The translations under genes were made by a program, and so were the position numbers. This document shows positions 35,366-44,255 of a stretch of 64,000 bases of DNA, one piece after another. The notes beneath the pieces were generated by a model, which had not been told where the DNA came from, searched no databases, and saw nothing but the letters and a program-made list of their open reading frames with translations. The DNA is from Methanofollis ethanolicus (GTDB lineage: Archaea; Halobacteriota; Methanomicrobia; Methanomicrobiales; Methanofollaceae): NCBI RefSeq assembly GCF_001571385.1, contig NZ_BCNW01000001.1, positions 1 through 64,000 of the forward strand. Reading direction: 5' to 3'. How positions within the stretch are numbered: the stretch's first letter is position 1; every line of letters starts with the position of its first letter.

Positions 35366-37606
35366 TTACTGCTTCCGGATCATCCGGTAACTCACGACCG
35401 CAAGGGCAACGACGACGACCAGGATGACGAGGGTCGGGAGGAGCGGGAAACCGCCCTCACCGGCTGGCGCTGGGGTCTCGCCTGTCTGGACTGTGGTTTC
35501 GCCGACCGGGACGGTCGTCGTCGTGGTCTGGCCGGTTGTGGCCGTGGTCACGGCCACAAGCCCGATCACAGAGAGGCCGTTGGGGGACTGGGCCTCGAAG
35601 ACATACTGTTTGTCGGCATTATAGCCCTTGAAGACCGTCTCCAGCACCTCGGTGGTGCCGTCGTCGGCCTGCCTGACGATCCTCATTTCATTGACACCGC
35701 CGTGGGCGGTCACCCATGCCGGGTCGACTGCCATCGTGATCGTCGCCGGGCCGGTCGCTTCAATGCCGGTCTTCTTGACGGTGAGAGTGTAGGCGACGTC
35801 GCCGACGTCGAGGCCTCCGCTGCGCAGGGCAAAGCGGTAGGCCGATACGACGCCCTCTGCCGGCTTTTCGTCGAGGGTGGCCGAGAGGTGGGCGCCTGCA
35901 GGGAAGGAGGAGAAATGGGCGACGAAGTTCGCCGCCGCACCGCCGACCTTATCGAAGGTCCCGGTCATCGGAGTGCACTTCACTGTCACGTCGGTGACCG
36001 TGCCGGTGACGATATCGCCATTGCGGGAGATGCCAGAGGTCTTGATCACATAAGTCAGGCCGTTCTGCTCGACGGTGATCGTGTCGCCCGCAACCTTCAC
36101 GCGCTTTGCCTTGGATAGATCAAGGGAGAGAGTCTGCGCGTTCCCGCTGGTGGCGAAGGTCGCGCCGGGGACGGTGAAGGTGGTGTAGACGCTCGAAGCG
36201 GTGGAACCGCTCTCCGGTGAGACGACCTCCGAGGGCGTGTAGCTGCCACCGCCGCCACCGCCACTACCGCCACTGCTGGTCGGCGTGGGCGCGACGCTGA
36301 CCGTGACCTCTTTCTGGTCGAGGGCGACGATGTCATGGTCGGCATTCAGACCCGCGGCATAGACATAGTAGGTGCCTGTGCCGAGGGTATTGAGTGCGGA
36401 TGCCGGGACGGTCGCCGCCGCGCTGTTTGCATGACCGGAGCAGCCGTACCCGGGGGTGATGGCGATGTCCGACCACCGGGTGCTCGGGGCCGGGGCCGCA
36501 CCGCCGACCGCGGTGATGGCGTACGTGACTGGCTGGCTGCCGCCGATCTCATGGGTGACGCCCCAGACAAGGAGGTCGGCGATAGTGGCGGACGTACCCA
36601 TCGAGTCCCAGTGGTCCTTCGCATTCGTAGCAAGAGTGCTGACGTCGACGCTCGCGGCGACGTCGTAGGTCGCGCCCTTCCTGACGATCAGGTAGGCGGT
36701 GTCGGTGACGCCGGCCTGGTTGCTGAAGGAGATAGTTGCGTCGGAGGCCCTGCCCACGGTAATTCCTGCCGGGGTCGTCTGGCCGTTCCAGGTGAGCGAC
36801 CGATCACCGTCCATGATCACGACAGGCAGGGAGGCGAGCACGTAGATCTTCTCCCCAGTCGAGTCGTACCGGGTCGCCGTCAGGGCGTACTTGCCCGGCG
36901 TTGGGGCGGTCGCCGCCACGCCACTCATGGATGCGGTGTTACCCGCATTGGCGGAGAACGAGGAGAGAGGCACCTGATTGTCCACAAGAGTCTGGCCGAT
37001 ACTGTTTATCGAACCGGAGAAAGTACCGACCTGCGTCATCTGCCCGGTCGAGGGGTCATAGTGGACGACAGCCTGCGGAGCATAGAGATAGAGGAACTTC
37101 GAGGCGTTAAAGAGAGCAGAAATACTGCTGTCGCTGGAAGGGGTATAACTCTCGTTGTTCTTCGCAATGATCGGGTTTCCCGACGCGCCTCCGGAGACTT
37201 CCAGATGGGGCGTCGGCACATGGAGGGAGGTGTAGACGGAATAGTCAGCCACCCCGGCCATGGAGAGGGGCCGTTCAAGACTGGCCCTATCAGTCAACCT
37301 GACCGTGACACCATGGACAGTTGCCCGGTCTGTTGTGAAGGATCTGTTGAGGTACCTGACAGAGGGAGACCTGATCGTCTTCAGGTCTCCCGGGATCGTC
37401 TCCAGCATCCATGCCTTCGACACCGCAGGGTCGGCGACGTCGACAACCTCCAGATAACGGACACTCATGTCATTATACTGGTAGGTTTTGTCGAGAGTCA
37501 CGTTCATGACGGTGGGGCACGCAGACGCTGGCACGATGAGGAGGCAGAGGAGTCCGAGGAAGAGGAGCGGACTCAGGAGCATCCGTGATCGTACACGTTT
37601 CGACAT
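35366..37606 (-). CDS. Large surface protein with PGF-pre-PGF-like domain and C-terminal anchor
   Basis: 746 residues. Signal peptide MLLSPLLFLGLLCLLIVPASA (about 9-29). Long beta-rich ectodomain with a Cys pair region (ITPGYGCSGH), a Gly/Ser linker (TPTSSGGSGGGGGGSYTPS, about residue 455), and then a domain ending ADDGTTEVLETVFKGYNADK...FEAQSPNGLSVIGLVAV, which resembles the archaeal PGF-pre-PGF domain. A Thr-rich stalk (TTATTGQTTTTTVPV) and one C-terminal helix (LPTLVILVVVVALAVVSY) with basic tail follow. Likely N- and O-glycosylated surface protein. Shares a 86-bp divergent promoter region with the next surface gene. Confidence 0.85.
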   Translation of the reverse strand: MSKRVRSRMLLSPLLFLGLLCLLIVPASACPTVMNVTLDKTYQYNDMSVRYLEVVDVADPAVSKAWMLETIPGDLKTIRSPSVRYLNRSFTTDRATVHGVTVRLTDRASLERPLSMAGVADYSVYTSLHVPTPHLEVSGGASGNPIIAKNNESYTPSSDSSISALFNASKFLYLYAPQAVVHYDPSTGQMTQVGTFSGSINSIGQTLVDNQVPLSSFSANAGNTASMSGVAATAPTPGKYALTATRYDSTGEKIYVLASLPVVIMDGDRSLTWNGQTTPAGITVGRASDATISFSNQAGVTDTAYLIVRKGATYDVAASVDVSTLATNAKDHWDSMGTSATIADLLVWGVTHEIGGSQPVTYAITAVGGAAPAPSTRWSDIAITPGYGCSGHANSAAATVPASALNTLGTGTYYVYAAGLNADHDIVALDQKEVTVSVAPTPTSSGGSGGGGGGSYTPSEVVSPESGSTASSVYTTFTVPGATFATSGNAQTLSLDLSKAKRVKVAGDTITVEQNGLTYVIKTSGISRNGDIVTGTVTDVTVKCTPMTGTFDKVGGAAANFVAHFSSFPAGAHLSATLDEKPAEGVVSAYRFALRSGGLDVGDVAYTLTVKKTGIEATGPATITMAVDPAWVTAHGGVNEMRIVRQADDGTTEVLETVFKGYNADKQYVFEAQSPNGLSVIGLVAVTTATTGQTTTTTVPVGETTVQTGETPAPAGEGGFPLLPTLVILVVVVALAVVSYRMIRKQ

Positions 37607-37692
37607 AGCACACAGATAGATTTTTGAAAAGATATACTTTATTATTAATAACGGGAATAAAACTACGGAATTTTTAGATTTAGGTAGTTACC
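37607..37692. promoter_or_regulatory. AT-rich divergent promoter between two surface-protein genes
   Basis: Unusually AT-rich for this genome (runs of A/T across 37617-37680). AGTATATC on the minus strand (about 37637-37644) is about 31-38 bases from ATG 37606. AT-rich words at 37650-37675 could serve the plus-strand gene at 37693. Confidence 0.5.
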
Positions 37693-38892
37693 ATGACCTC
37701 TCATCAAAAAGGCTGCATCGTATTGATCATCCTCCTTTGCACCATGGCCGGGACAGCATATGCCGCCACGATCACGGCATCTCCTGACCAGATCGACGAG
37801 GGTGGGACGGTGCGCATCAGCATCTCCGACCTCCAGGACGGCGCATCCTTCTCGCTCAGGATCGATGCGAAGTTCGCGGTCTCGCCATCGTCGAAATTCA
37901 CGTACAGCACGGACAACTTCGTGCTGCCCATCGCCCTGAGAGACGCCGAGACGACCGTGCATACGGAAAACGCGCAGACCATCGAGGTGGCCATTAAAAA
38001 AGGTGGGACCACGAAGGGGATGAGGGGGATCGCCGATGCCAGCGGATCGATCACCACCACACTCCTCGACAACATCACCGCAGGCACCTATGACCGGATC
38101 AGCCTTACCGGCACGGCGATGGAAGGCAAGAACACCATCGTCACAGGTGTAAGCCTCACCGGCGAGAAGCAGGGGCCGAACAATTCTGAGATCTCCTTCA
38201 CCGTAAACGGCATCCAGGACGGCACCGTTACGATCACCGCCCTTGTCGACGGTGCGGAGAAACTGAGAAAGGTCGTCACCATCGGGAAAGGCATCTCACC
38301 GGTCGAGACATCCTCATCATCAGGGAGTTCGGGCGGGGACGGAGGGAAAGCCGCGGCAACGTCCACGCCTTCACCCACCGTTGCATCGGTGGACGGCACG
38401 GTCAGGCTGACAGGCACGGGCACGGGCGGGATCTCCATCCTCAACGTGAAGGCGGAGAAGGTACCCGCGGAATGGCAGGCTCTCACCGGCGTCTATACCC
38501 TCACCCCTGCAGGAACTGCCTTCTCTCCGAAGGCAGGCCTGAACTTCAGGATCCCGGCGGCGGCAGACCCCGAAACCGGGACACTCTTCCTGGCACGCTA
38601 TGACGGCGGGGCATGGCACCAGGTGCCTTCCCGGATCGACGGCGACTGGATCCGCGCGGAGATCCCGGCGGCCGGCACCTACGCCCTCATGACCTTCGCC
38701 CCGACGGCCACGGCCCAGACACCGGTCATGACGGCGACCGGTAGTGAGACCACGGCGGCCCCTTCGATGACAACAGTTCTATCGTCGACTCCCGTGCCTC
38801 CGTCCACCCAGAAATCAGGATTGAGCATTTATCCTGCACTCGGAGTTCTTATCAGCCTCCTGTATCTCGCAGGGAGACAGAAGAGAGAATAA
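37693..38892 (+). CDS. Surface protein with Ser/Gly linker, Thr/Pro stalk and C-terminal anchor
   Basis: 399 residues. Signal peptide GCIVLIILLCTMAGTAYA. Two beta-rich parts: a first domain (ITASPDQIDEGGTVRISISD...) and, after the Ser/Gly linker SSSSGSSGGDGG (about 213), a second (FSPKAGLNFRIPAAADPETG, WHQVPSRIDGDWIRAEIPAA) that resembles domains placed before C-terminal anchors in methanogen surface proteins. Thr/Ser/Pro stalk, then helix YPALGVLISLLYLAG and RQKRE. Opposite strand to the larger surface protein; DUF1616 gene follows 45 bp later. Confidence 0.8.
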   Translation: MTSHQKGCIVLIILLCTMAGTAYAATITASPDQIDEGGTVRISISDLQDGASFSLRIDAKFAVSPSSKFTYSTDNFVLPIALRDAETTVHTENAQTIEVAIKKGGTTKGMRGIADASGSITTTLLDNITAGTYDRISLTGTAMEGKNTIVTGVSLTGEKQGPNNSEISFTVNGIQDGTVTITALVDGAEKLRKVVTIGKGISPVETSSSSGSSGGDGGKAAATSTPSPTVASVDGTVRLTGTGTGGISILNVKAEKVPAEWQALTGVYTLTPAGTAFSPKAGLNFRIPAAADPETGTLFLARYDGGAWHQVPSRIDGDWIRAEIPAAGTYALMTFAPTATAQTPVMTATGSETTAAPSMTTVLSSTPVPPSTQKSGLSIYPALGVLISLLYLAGRQKRE

Positions 38893-38937
38893 TATTATAA
38901 ACATCCTGACAAGAGATCACGAAAAAAAGGGGATGAC

Positions 38938-39924
38938 ATGGACCAGGAAGAGTATTATCAGAGAATCTTCGAGGGCTTCGAGCCGCATAACGTACCAAAA
39001 GACCTCGCCATCGTCATGTTATGTACCGTGGTGAGCATCCTGTGCGTCTACCTCCCGATTCTCAACACAAGTCCCCTCCGGGTGGCCTTCGGCCTGCCCA
39101 TGGTCCTGTTCATCCCGGGTTATGCACTGATCGCCGCACTCTTCCCGGAGAAGGACGACCTCGACGGGATCGAGAGGGTTGCGCTCTCTTTCGGCCTCTC
39201 GATCGCGGTCAGCCCCCTGATAGGGCTTGCCCTGAACTACACCCCCTGGGGGATCAGGCTCGACCCCATACTCACAGCCCTCACCCTCTTCACCTTCGCC
39301 ATGCTTGCCGTCGCCCACTGGCGACGGGCGGTGGTCCCGGCGGAGAAACGATTCGTCGTACCCTTCAGGGAGATGGCGACAGAGGCAAAGGCAGACCTCT
39401 TCCCCGAGAACCAGTCACGCACGGACAGAGCCCTCTCCATCGTCCTCGTCCTTGCAATTCTCCTTGCCATCGTCACGACCATCTACGTGCTCGCCGTTCC
39501 CAAGGAAGGAGAGCACTTCACCGAGTTCTACATCCTCGGGCCTGGCGGAAAGGCCGCAGACTATCCGACCGCCTTTGCGGCAGGGAGCAACCAGTCGGTG
39601 ATCATCGGCATCGGGAACCACGAGTACCGCGACATCACCTATACCGTCGAGGTACTGCTCACATCCCAGGCCTTCGACCCGACGACCAACACTTCTGTCC
39701 TCCGTGACATGGAGATGATCGATCGGTTTGCCGTCACCGTTCCCCACAACCAGACAGTCGAGGTGCCTTTCCCCTTCACGATCGAAAGAACCGACATGAA
39801 CCGCCTGGACTTCATTCTCTTCAACGAAACTTTACCATCAGACGGCGTCTGGGGAAAGAACAGGCTTGACGCCGCGTACCGGGACCTCCACCTCTGGATA
39901 GGGGTCAGGCCACCGGTACAATGA
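38938..39924 (+). CDS. DUF1616 membrane protein
   Basis: 328 residues. N-terminal part has about four helices, with LRVAFGLPMVLFIPGYALIA and the signature FPEKDDLDGIERVALSFGLS typical of DUF1616. A further helix (about 165-190, ALSIVLVLAILLAIVTTIYVL) leads to a C-terminal extracellular beta domain (FTEFYILGPGGKAADYP, IGIGNHEYRDITYTVEV). In archaea these proteins often accompany glycosylation or surface-protein genes, which fits the neighbours. Converges with and overlaps the minus-strand gene at 39905 by 20 bases. Confidence 0.88.
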   Translation: MDQEEYYQRIFEGFEPHNVPKDLAIVMLCTVVSILCVYLPILNTSPLRVAFGLPMVLFIPGYALIAALFPEKDDLDGIERVALSFGLSIAVSPLIGLALNYTPWGIRLDPILTALTLFTFAMLAVAHWRRAVVPAEKRFVVPFREMATEAKADLFPENQSRTDRALSIVLVLAILLAIVTTIYVLAVPKEGEHFTEFYILGPGGKAADYPTAFAAGSNQSVIIGIGNHEYRDITYTVEVLLTSQAFDPTTNTSVLRDMEMIDRFAVTVPHNQTVEVPFPFTIERTDMNRLDFILFNETLPSDGVWGKNRLDAAYRDLHLWIGVRPPVQ

Positions 39925-40669
39925 TGAGGTGAAGGCCGTCACCCGCAGGCGTCGCCGAGGCGATCCTGCAGGGCCGGCCAAGCCCTTCTGCCGCGATGCA
40001 GGCGACGAGGCTGCAGAACGGACACCCGACCATTGTGCAACACTTTGGGGATGCCGCCCGAACCCTTCTGCACCCCTCGATCAGGGCAAAGTCGGTCAGG
40101 TCAACGACGAGGTTCTCGCCCTCGAACAGCACCGATGCCGTAGCAGCGATCTCAAGCCCGTCCTCGATCACCTCCCTGATCGCCTCGCAGAGGTGTTCCT
40201 TCTCATCAGGAACCTCGAACGAAGCATTTGTCCGGAGGTACGAGAGAAGGGGTGCACAGAGAGGTGTGATGACCACAGCGTCACCCTCCGGCGTCATGCA
40301 GTAGGAGGTGGCGTCAGGAACAACGCCGGGCACCTTCGATCCTGCCGGTATCATCTCCAGGATCCTGCCATATTCATCCGGTGGGAGGAACCTGGCATCG
40401 CCCTGGACACCAAGGTCCGCGATGAGGGTCGCAACCGCAATCGTGCCCTGGACAGGGAGAAGCGCGGCGATCGCGGGGTCGAGGGACTCCTTCTTCGAGA
40501 GGGCAAGGAAAAAAGCCCCGGTGACAAAACACCCGAAGCCGGAGAGGACGAGCATGGCTGTTGTGAGGTCGCCACGGCCGCTGACGACGGCAAGGAGAAG
40601 AGCGGCCGCAGCAGCCAGAAGAAGCAGGAGTGCGGCCTGAAATGTCGTATCCATCTCAGAAAATCTCAT
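39905..40669 (-). CDS. Membrane-anchored cytoplasmic-domain protein with Cys cluster
   Basis: 254 residues; ATG 40669 overlaps the upstream stop (ATGA). Two N-terminal helices (AALLLLLAAAAALLLAVVS; LTTAMLVLSGFGCFVTGAFFLAL) and a soluble domain with PPDEYGRILEMIPAG and a Cys-rich part, CCTMVGCPFCSLVACIAAEG, near residue 205. The cysteines could bind a metal. Last gene of the MoxR-DUF58 cluster. No assigned function known to me. Confidence 0.72.
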   Translation of the reverse strand: MRFSEMDTTFQAALLLLLAAAAALLLAVVSGRGDLTTAMLVLSGFGCFVTGAFFLALSKKESLDPAIAALLPVQGTIAVATLIADLGVQGDARFLPPDEYGRILEMIPAGSKVPGVVPDATSYCMTPEGDAVVITPLCAPLLSYLRTNASFEVPDEKEHLCEAIREVIEDGLEIAATASVLFEGENLVVDLTDFALIEGCRRVRAASPKCCTMVGCPFCSLVACIAAEGLGRPCRIASATPAGDGLHLIIVPVA

Positions 40670-41121
40670 AGGTCACCCTTTTGTGCTTTCCAGACTGTTC
40701 TGGCCCATGAAACAGCGACGAAACCAGTCCCTGCAAGGACTGTCAGGGCGAGTGAAGCCAGGGGAAGGGCCGCATGTCGCATACCTGCCAGGGGAACGGC
40801 GAGGAGGAACAGCAGCACCGAGAAGACCAGATAGGCCTTTCTCTCGCCTTTCGTGGCAAAGCAATCCAGTTCAGCGCCCGCACAGGCGAGGACAGGGAGC
40901 ATGACGGTGACGGCCCAGAGAGGGGAGGAGAGGCCGGCCGCAACTGCAACAAGGCACCCGGTACAGAGGTGCAGGAACCACCGTCCCTCCGCAGTCCGGG
41001 TCAGCGCCACCACACCGATGTACGCGGCGGCCGCCGCAAGTCCCGGGAGGTACTCCCCGCCGGCGATCGCGGCCAGAACCCCGGCAAGCACGACGGCTCC
41101 CTGCCAGATCCTCAGGTCCAT
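40666..41121 (-). CDS. Small membrane protein of the DUF58 cluster
   Basis: 151 residues with four or five hydrophobic helices and no recognised domain. ATG 41121 directly follows the DUF58 stop (TGA-ATG, no spacer). Membrane partner in the cluster (inference). Confidence 0.72.
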   Translation of the reverse strand: MDLRIWQGAVVLAGVLAAIAGGEYLPGLAAAAAYIGVVALTRTAEGRWFLHLCTGCLVAVAAGLSSPLWAVTVMLPVLACAGAELDCFATKGERKAYLVFSVLLFLLAVPLAGMRHAALPLASLALTVLAGTGFVAVSWARTVWKAQKGDL

Positions 41122-42402
41122 TCAGATCACCTCCACCTGAAGAGTGCGGCCTGCCCCGACCTCCCTTTCCACATGCCCCTGCTCCTCTGCCGGCACCCTG
41201 AGTCTGACGCCGAGTCCTTGATGGAGCGCTTCCATGACGACCTGGGAGAGGTGGCTGCAGTCACCGCGGCCGGTCGCATAAATGACGACCGCCGCGGCCC
41301 CGGACGAGCGCATCGCCCCGGCAACCGCCAGCCTGAAGGGGAGAGGACCTTTTTCACCCCCGAAAGTCGGAATGAGAGAGATGAGGCGCCCCCTGAATGC
41401 CCCCTCTCCACCGGCAGGGGGGGCGCGGACCCGTGCCCGCACACTTGCCGGGTCCAGGTAGCGGTAGAGATGGCCGGCCCGTTCAATCGGTCGGATCGCA
41501 GCAAGGGCGGCAATAAATTCTTTTTGTTCCGGGGAACCCCGTACGTACGTAACAATCTCTCCTCCAGAGATAAGAAGGAGCGGGCAGGCGTCGAAGTGCG
41601 TGCAGATCCCTTCGGCTTCCCCGCTGGCGGCGATCGAGAACCGGGCAAAGTCCTCCGCCCGGGGGGAGTCATGGAGATCGGGCAGGTCGATGATGACCAG
41701 AGGCGCACCGCCGCTGAGGCCCTCGGGCTCGCGGATATAGAGAGACCCAAACTTTGCCGAGAGTTTCCAGTCGATACGAGCCAGGTCTTCGCCAGGGATG
41801 TATTCGTGAAACCCCCGGATATCCTCGCCAGCAAGGAGGGACTGCCCTCCCCCTTCGCCCAGACCCTCGCCGATACCCCGGCCGTACCCCTGTTCCCGGA
41901 TAGATTCGGGGACAACACGGAGGAAAGGCAAACAGAGATCAGAGCGGCTCACCCTGACCGTTCCCGAGAAGAAAGGGTCACGAACGAAAAGGGCAACACC
42001 TCCGAAGGAAGTTTCGCCGGCGGCCATAGGCCTGAGGACGTACCTGATAGAAATATGGCCAGACTTCCGTTCTTCGGCGACCTGAACTCCATCGAGGATC
42101 GCAACAGCCGGCAAAATGTCCTCCGCACTGACAGAAAGAGGAAAGGAAGCGTCGTAGGTAACGAGTGTCCTCACCGGCAGGCGGCCCCCCTGCCGTATAA
42201 TTCTCTTCCCTGCCGTCCGTTCAACAACCACCGAACTCACAAGATCCGTGACGGCACGGCAAAAAAGGGCGGCCCTGAAGAGTATGAAGAGAGCGATCAC
42301 ACCGGAAACAGCAACCCCGGCAATATCGTCAAAGAGCGCTGCATAGACGCCAAGGGTCAGGGCAAGCACTCCCAGGCCCTGCACCGCGGGACCGGCCCTC
42401 AC
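41122..42402 (-). CDS. DUF58 protein (MoxR partner)
   Basis: 426 residues from GTG 42402. Two N-terminal helices (LGVLALTLGVYAALF; AVSGVIALFILFRAALF), a beta domain, then the DUF58 signature EYIPGEDLARIDWKLSAKFG followed by LYIREPEG. The rest is a von Willebrand-like domain (PLVIIDLPDLHDSPRAEDF). DUF58 proteins co-occur with MoxR AAA ATPases, which act as chaperones for VWA/DUF58 partners. Lies 3 bases after moxR. Confidence 0.9.
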   Translation of the reverse strand: MRAGPAVQGLGVLALTLGVYAALFDDIAGVAVSGVIALFILFRAALFCRAVTDLVSSVVVERTAGKRIIRQGGRLPVRTLVTYDASFPLSVSAEDILPAVAILDGVQVAEERKSGHISIRYVLRPMAAGETSFGGVALFVRDPFFSGTVRVSRSDLCLPFLRVVPESIREQGYGRGIGEGLGEGGGQSLLAGEDIRGFHEYIPGEDLARIDWKLSAKFGSLYIREPEGLSGGAPLVIIDLPDLHDSPRAEDFARFSIAASGEAEGICTHFDACPLLLISGGEIVTYVRGSPEQKEFIAALAAIRPIERAGHLYRYLDPASVRARVRAPPAGGEGAFRGRLISLIPTFGGEKGPLPFRLAVAGAMRSSGAAAVVIYATGRGDCSHLSQVVMEALHQGLGVRLRVPAEEQGHVEREVGAGRTLQVEVI

Positions 42403-42405
42403 AGC

Positions 42406-43374
42406 TCAGGACACCTCGACGATCTGGAGAATCTCGCGCACAACCTCCCCTGTCGTCACATCGCCGATGAGGGCCTCGCGTTCGAGGATGAGGCGGTGAC
42501 CGAGAACAGCGGGCGTGACCGCCTTGACGTCGTCAGGAATAACATAGGTCCTCCCCTGCAGGGCGGCATGGGCCTTCGCACCCCGCAACAGGGCAAGGGA
42601 ACCGCGGGCGCTCGCGCCAAGCCTGATGTCTCCATGGGTCCTCGTTGCAGCCACAATATCGGCAATGTAGTGGAGGATCGCCTCGCTGGCATAGATCTGC
42701 CTGACAACGCCGATCATCCGGGCAATCTCTTCCGGCGTCAGGAGGGGGGCGAGGGAGACCTCGTAGTCTATCCAGTGAAGACGCCCGGTCTGGTCGCGCC
42801 GGAGAAGTTCGAGTTCGTCGTCAGAGTCAAGGTAGGAGAGGGGGAGGCTGAACATAAACCGGTCGCGCTGTGCTTCCACAAGAGAAAACGTCCCCTCGAA
42901 CTCATAGGGGTTCTGCGTTGCCAGCACAATATACGGTTTCGGGAGGGAATGGGTCTCGCCGTCGATCGTCACCTGGTGCTCGCTCATCGCTTCGAGGAGG
43001 GCGGACTGGGTTTTCGGGGTCAGGCGGTTGACCTCGTCGACGAGGAGAACGTTCGAGAAGACCGGCCCCTTCTGCAGGACAAACTTGCCGGTCTCCGGGG
43101 AGAAGATTCTCACGCCCAGTATGTCGGCGGGCTGGACGTCCACCGCACCCTGGACCCGCCTGAATGAGGAGGAAAGAAGGCGCGCCATGATCTTCGCGAT
43201 CGTCGTCTTTGCCGTCCCAGGAACGCCCTCAAGCAGGACCGCACCTTCGGTGAGGATGCCGATGAAGGTCATCTGGATGAGAGGTTCGTTGCCGACCACA
43301 TAGCGCTGTGCGGCCTTGAGGATCTCCGCATAGGTATCGGCGATCTGGTTCACACTCTCCTCTGTCACGCCCAT
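42406..43374 (-). CDS. MoxR-family AAA+ ATPase
   Basis: 322 residues from ATG 43374 (MGVTEESVNQIADTYAEIL). Walker A GVPGTAKT at 50-57, Walker B VLLVDEVNR at 109-117, sensor region YIVLATQNPYEFEGTFSLVEAQRDRF. MoxR proteins are thought to act as metal- or assembly chaperones for neighbouring VWA/DUF58 proteins. Lies just behind the DUF4350 gene stop (43380). A longer start (43395) would overlap that gene. Confidence 0.93.
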   Translation of the reverse strand: MGVTEESVNQIADTYAEILKAAQRYVVGNEPLIQMTFIGILTEGAVLLEGVPGTAKTTIAKIMARLLSSSFRRVQGAVDVQPADILGVRIFSPETGKFVLQKGPVFSNVLLVDEVNRLTPKTQSALLEAMSEHQVTIDGETHSLPKPYIVLATQNPYEFEGTFSLVEAQRDRFMFSLPLSYLDSDDELELLRRDQTGRLHWIDYEVSLAPLLTPEEIARMIGVVRQIYASEAILHYIADIVAATRTHGDIRLGASARGSLALLRGAKAHAALQGRTYVIPDDVKAVTPAVLGHRLILEREALIGDVTTGEVVREILQIVEVS

Positions 43375-43379
43375 GCCGT

Positions 43380-44255
43380 CTACTTCCCGTTCCATTTTCT
43401 GAAATAACATGCAGCCGCAAGGATGAAAAGGGCAACGATACCGATCTGGAGAAGGGGCCGCTCCTTCACCCATCTGATGGCCCCGGTCACAGGCCCGGCC
43501 GTTGCCGTCCTGCTCCCCTCCTGGTCGACGAGAAGCCCCGGGCGGAGGGCGAGGAGGTTCTCGATGAACTGCCTGTTGTCCTTCCCCGTGCCTGCCATTG
43601 AGTTGAGGAAGATGCCGGGATCGCTGACGACGATCACCTCGCCCCCACCAATCTTCTCGCGGGCGCAGACGATGAAGCGGCCCATCTGTTCGTCACCATC
43701 AAGAGAGGAGTTCCCATCGGTGTCGACCCAGGAGAGAAGAGAAGTCTGGAGAAGGGGGTCGCCACCCTCCAGTGCCGCCGGCCTGTCGAGAAGGACGGCC
43801 GAAACATTCAGAAGAATCGAAGCATTTTCAACGGGGTATGCCGCAACCGCTGCGGCGGCACCGTATTCCCGGTCCACAGAGACGACAGGGCCGGAGAGGA
43901 TCCGGACCGAGGCATCGAGCGCCCTGAGCATGGCGTCACCGTCCCCGAAATCGTCGCAGAGAATGATCGTGTTGTTGCGCGCCAGGAAGGCGCGCCAGGC
44001 TGCAACCCGTACGGGGTCAGGAGATCCGGAGGGGGCGATGACCAGGAGAGATACATCGTTGTAACCAGCGAGGTCGGCAGGGTCGCGGACCTCGTGCACA
44101 CCCTTCTCCTCAAGGAGGGCGAAGAATGAGGATGTGCCATTCCACTGGACATTGTAGCGACTATACTGGTCGTAGGAGGTGGTGAGGTGAATCCCGGCGA
44201 CAAGGAGGAGGACCAGGAGGGCGGCCACCGCAACAAGAGCACCGCCCCCCCTCAT
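43380..44255 (-). CDS. DUF4350 membrane protein with EF-hand-like loop
   Basis: 291 residues. N-terminal helix (ALVAVAALLVLLLVAGIHL), an extracellular Rossmann-like DUF4350 domain (SSFFALLEEKGVHEV, SLLVIAPSGSPDPV, NNTIILCDDFGDGDAMLRAL), and a C-terminal helix (LQIGIVALFILAAACYF). Within it is the 12-residue loop DTDGNSSLDGDE (about 186), which matches the EF-hand calcium-loop pattern D-x-D-x-N-x-x-x-D-x-x-E. ATG overlaps the previous stop (ATGA). Classical partner of MoxR and DUF58. Confidence 0.87.
   Translation of the reverse strand: MRGGGALVAVAALLVLLLVAGIHLTTSYDQYSRYNVQWNGTSSFFALLEEKGVHEVRDPADLAGYNDVSLLVIAPSGSPDPVRVAAWRAFLARNNTIILCDDFGDGDAMLRALDASVRILSGPVVSVDREYGAAAAVAAYPVENASILLNVSAVLLDRPAALEGGDPLLQTSLLSWVDTDGNSSLDGDEQMGRFIVCAREKIGGGEVIVVSDPGIFLNSMAGTGKDNRQFIENLLALRPGLLVDQEGSRTATAGPVTGAIRWVKERPLLQIGIVALFILAAACYFRKWNGK

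Noticed and set aside
40774-43167. 797-codon plus-strand frame
   Set aside because: Antisense to the DUF58 and MoxR genes, which are well supported.
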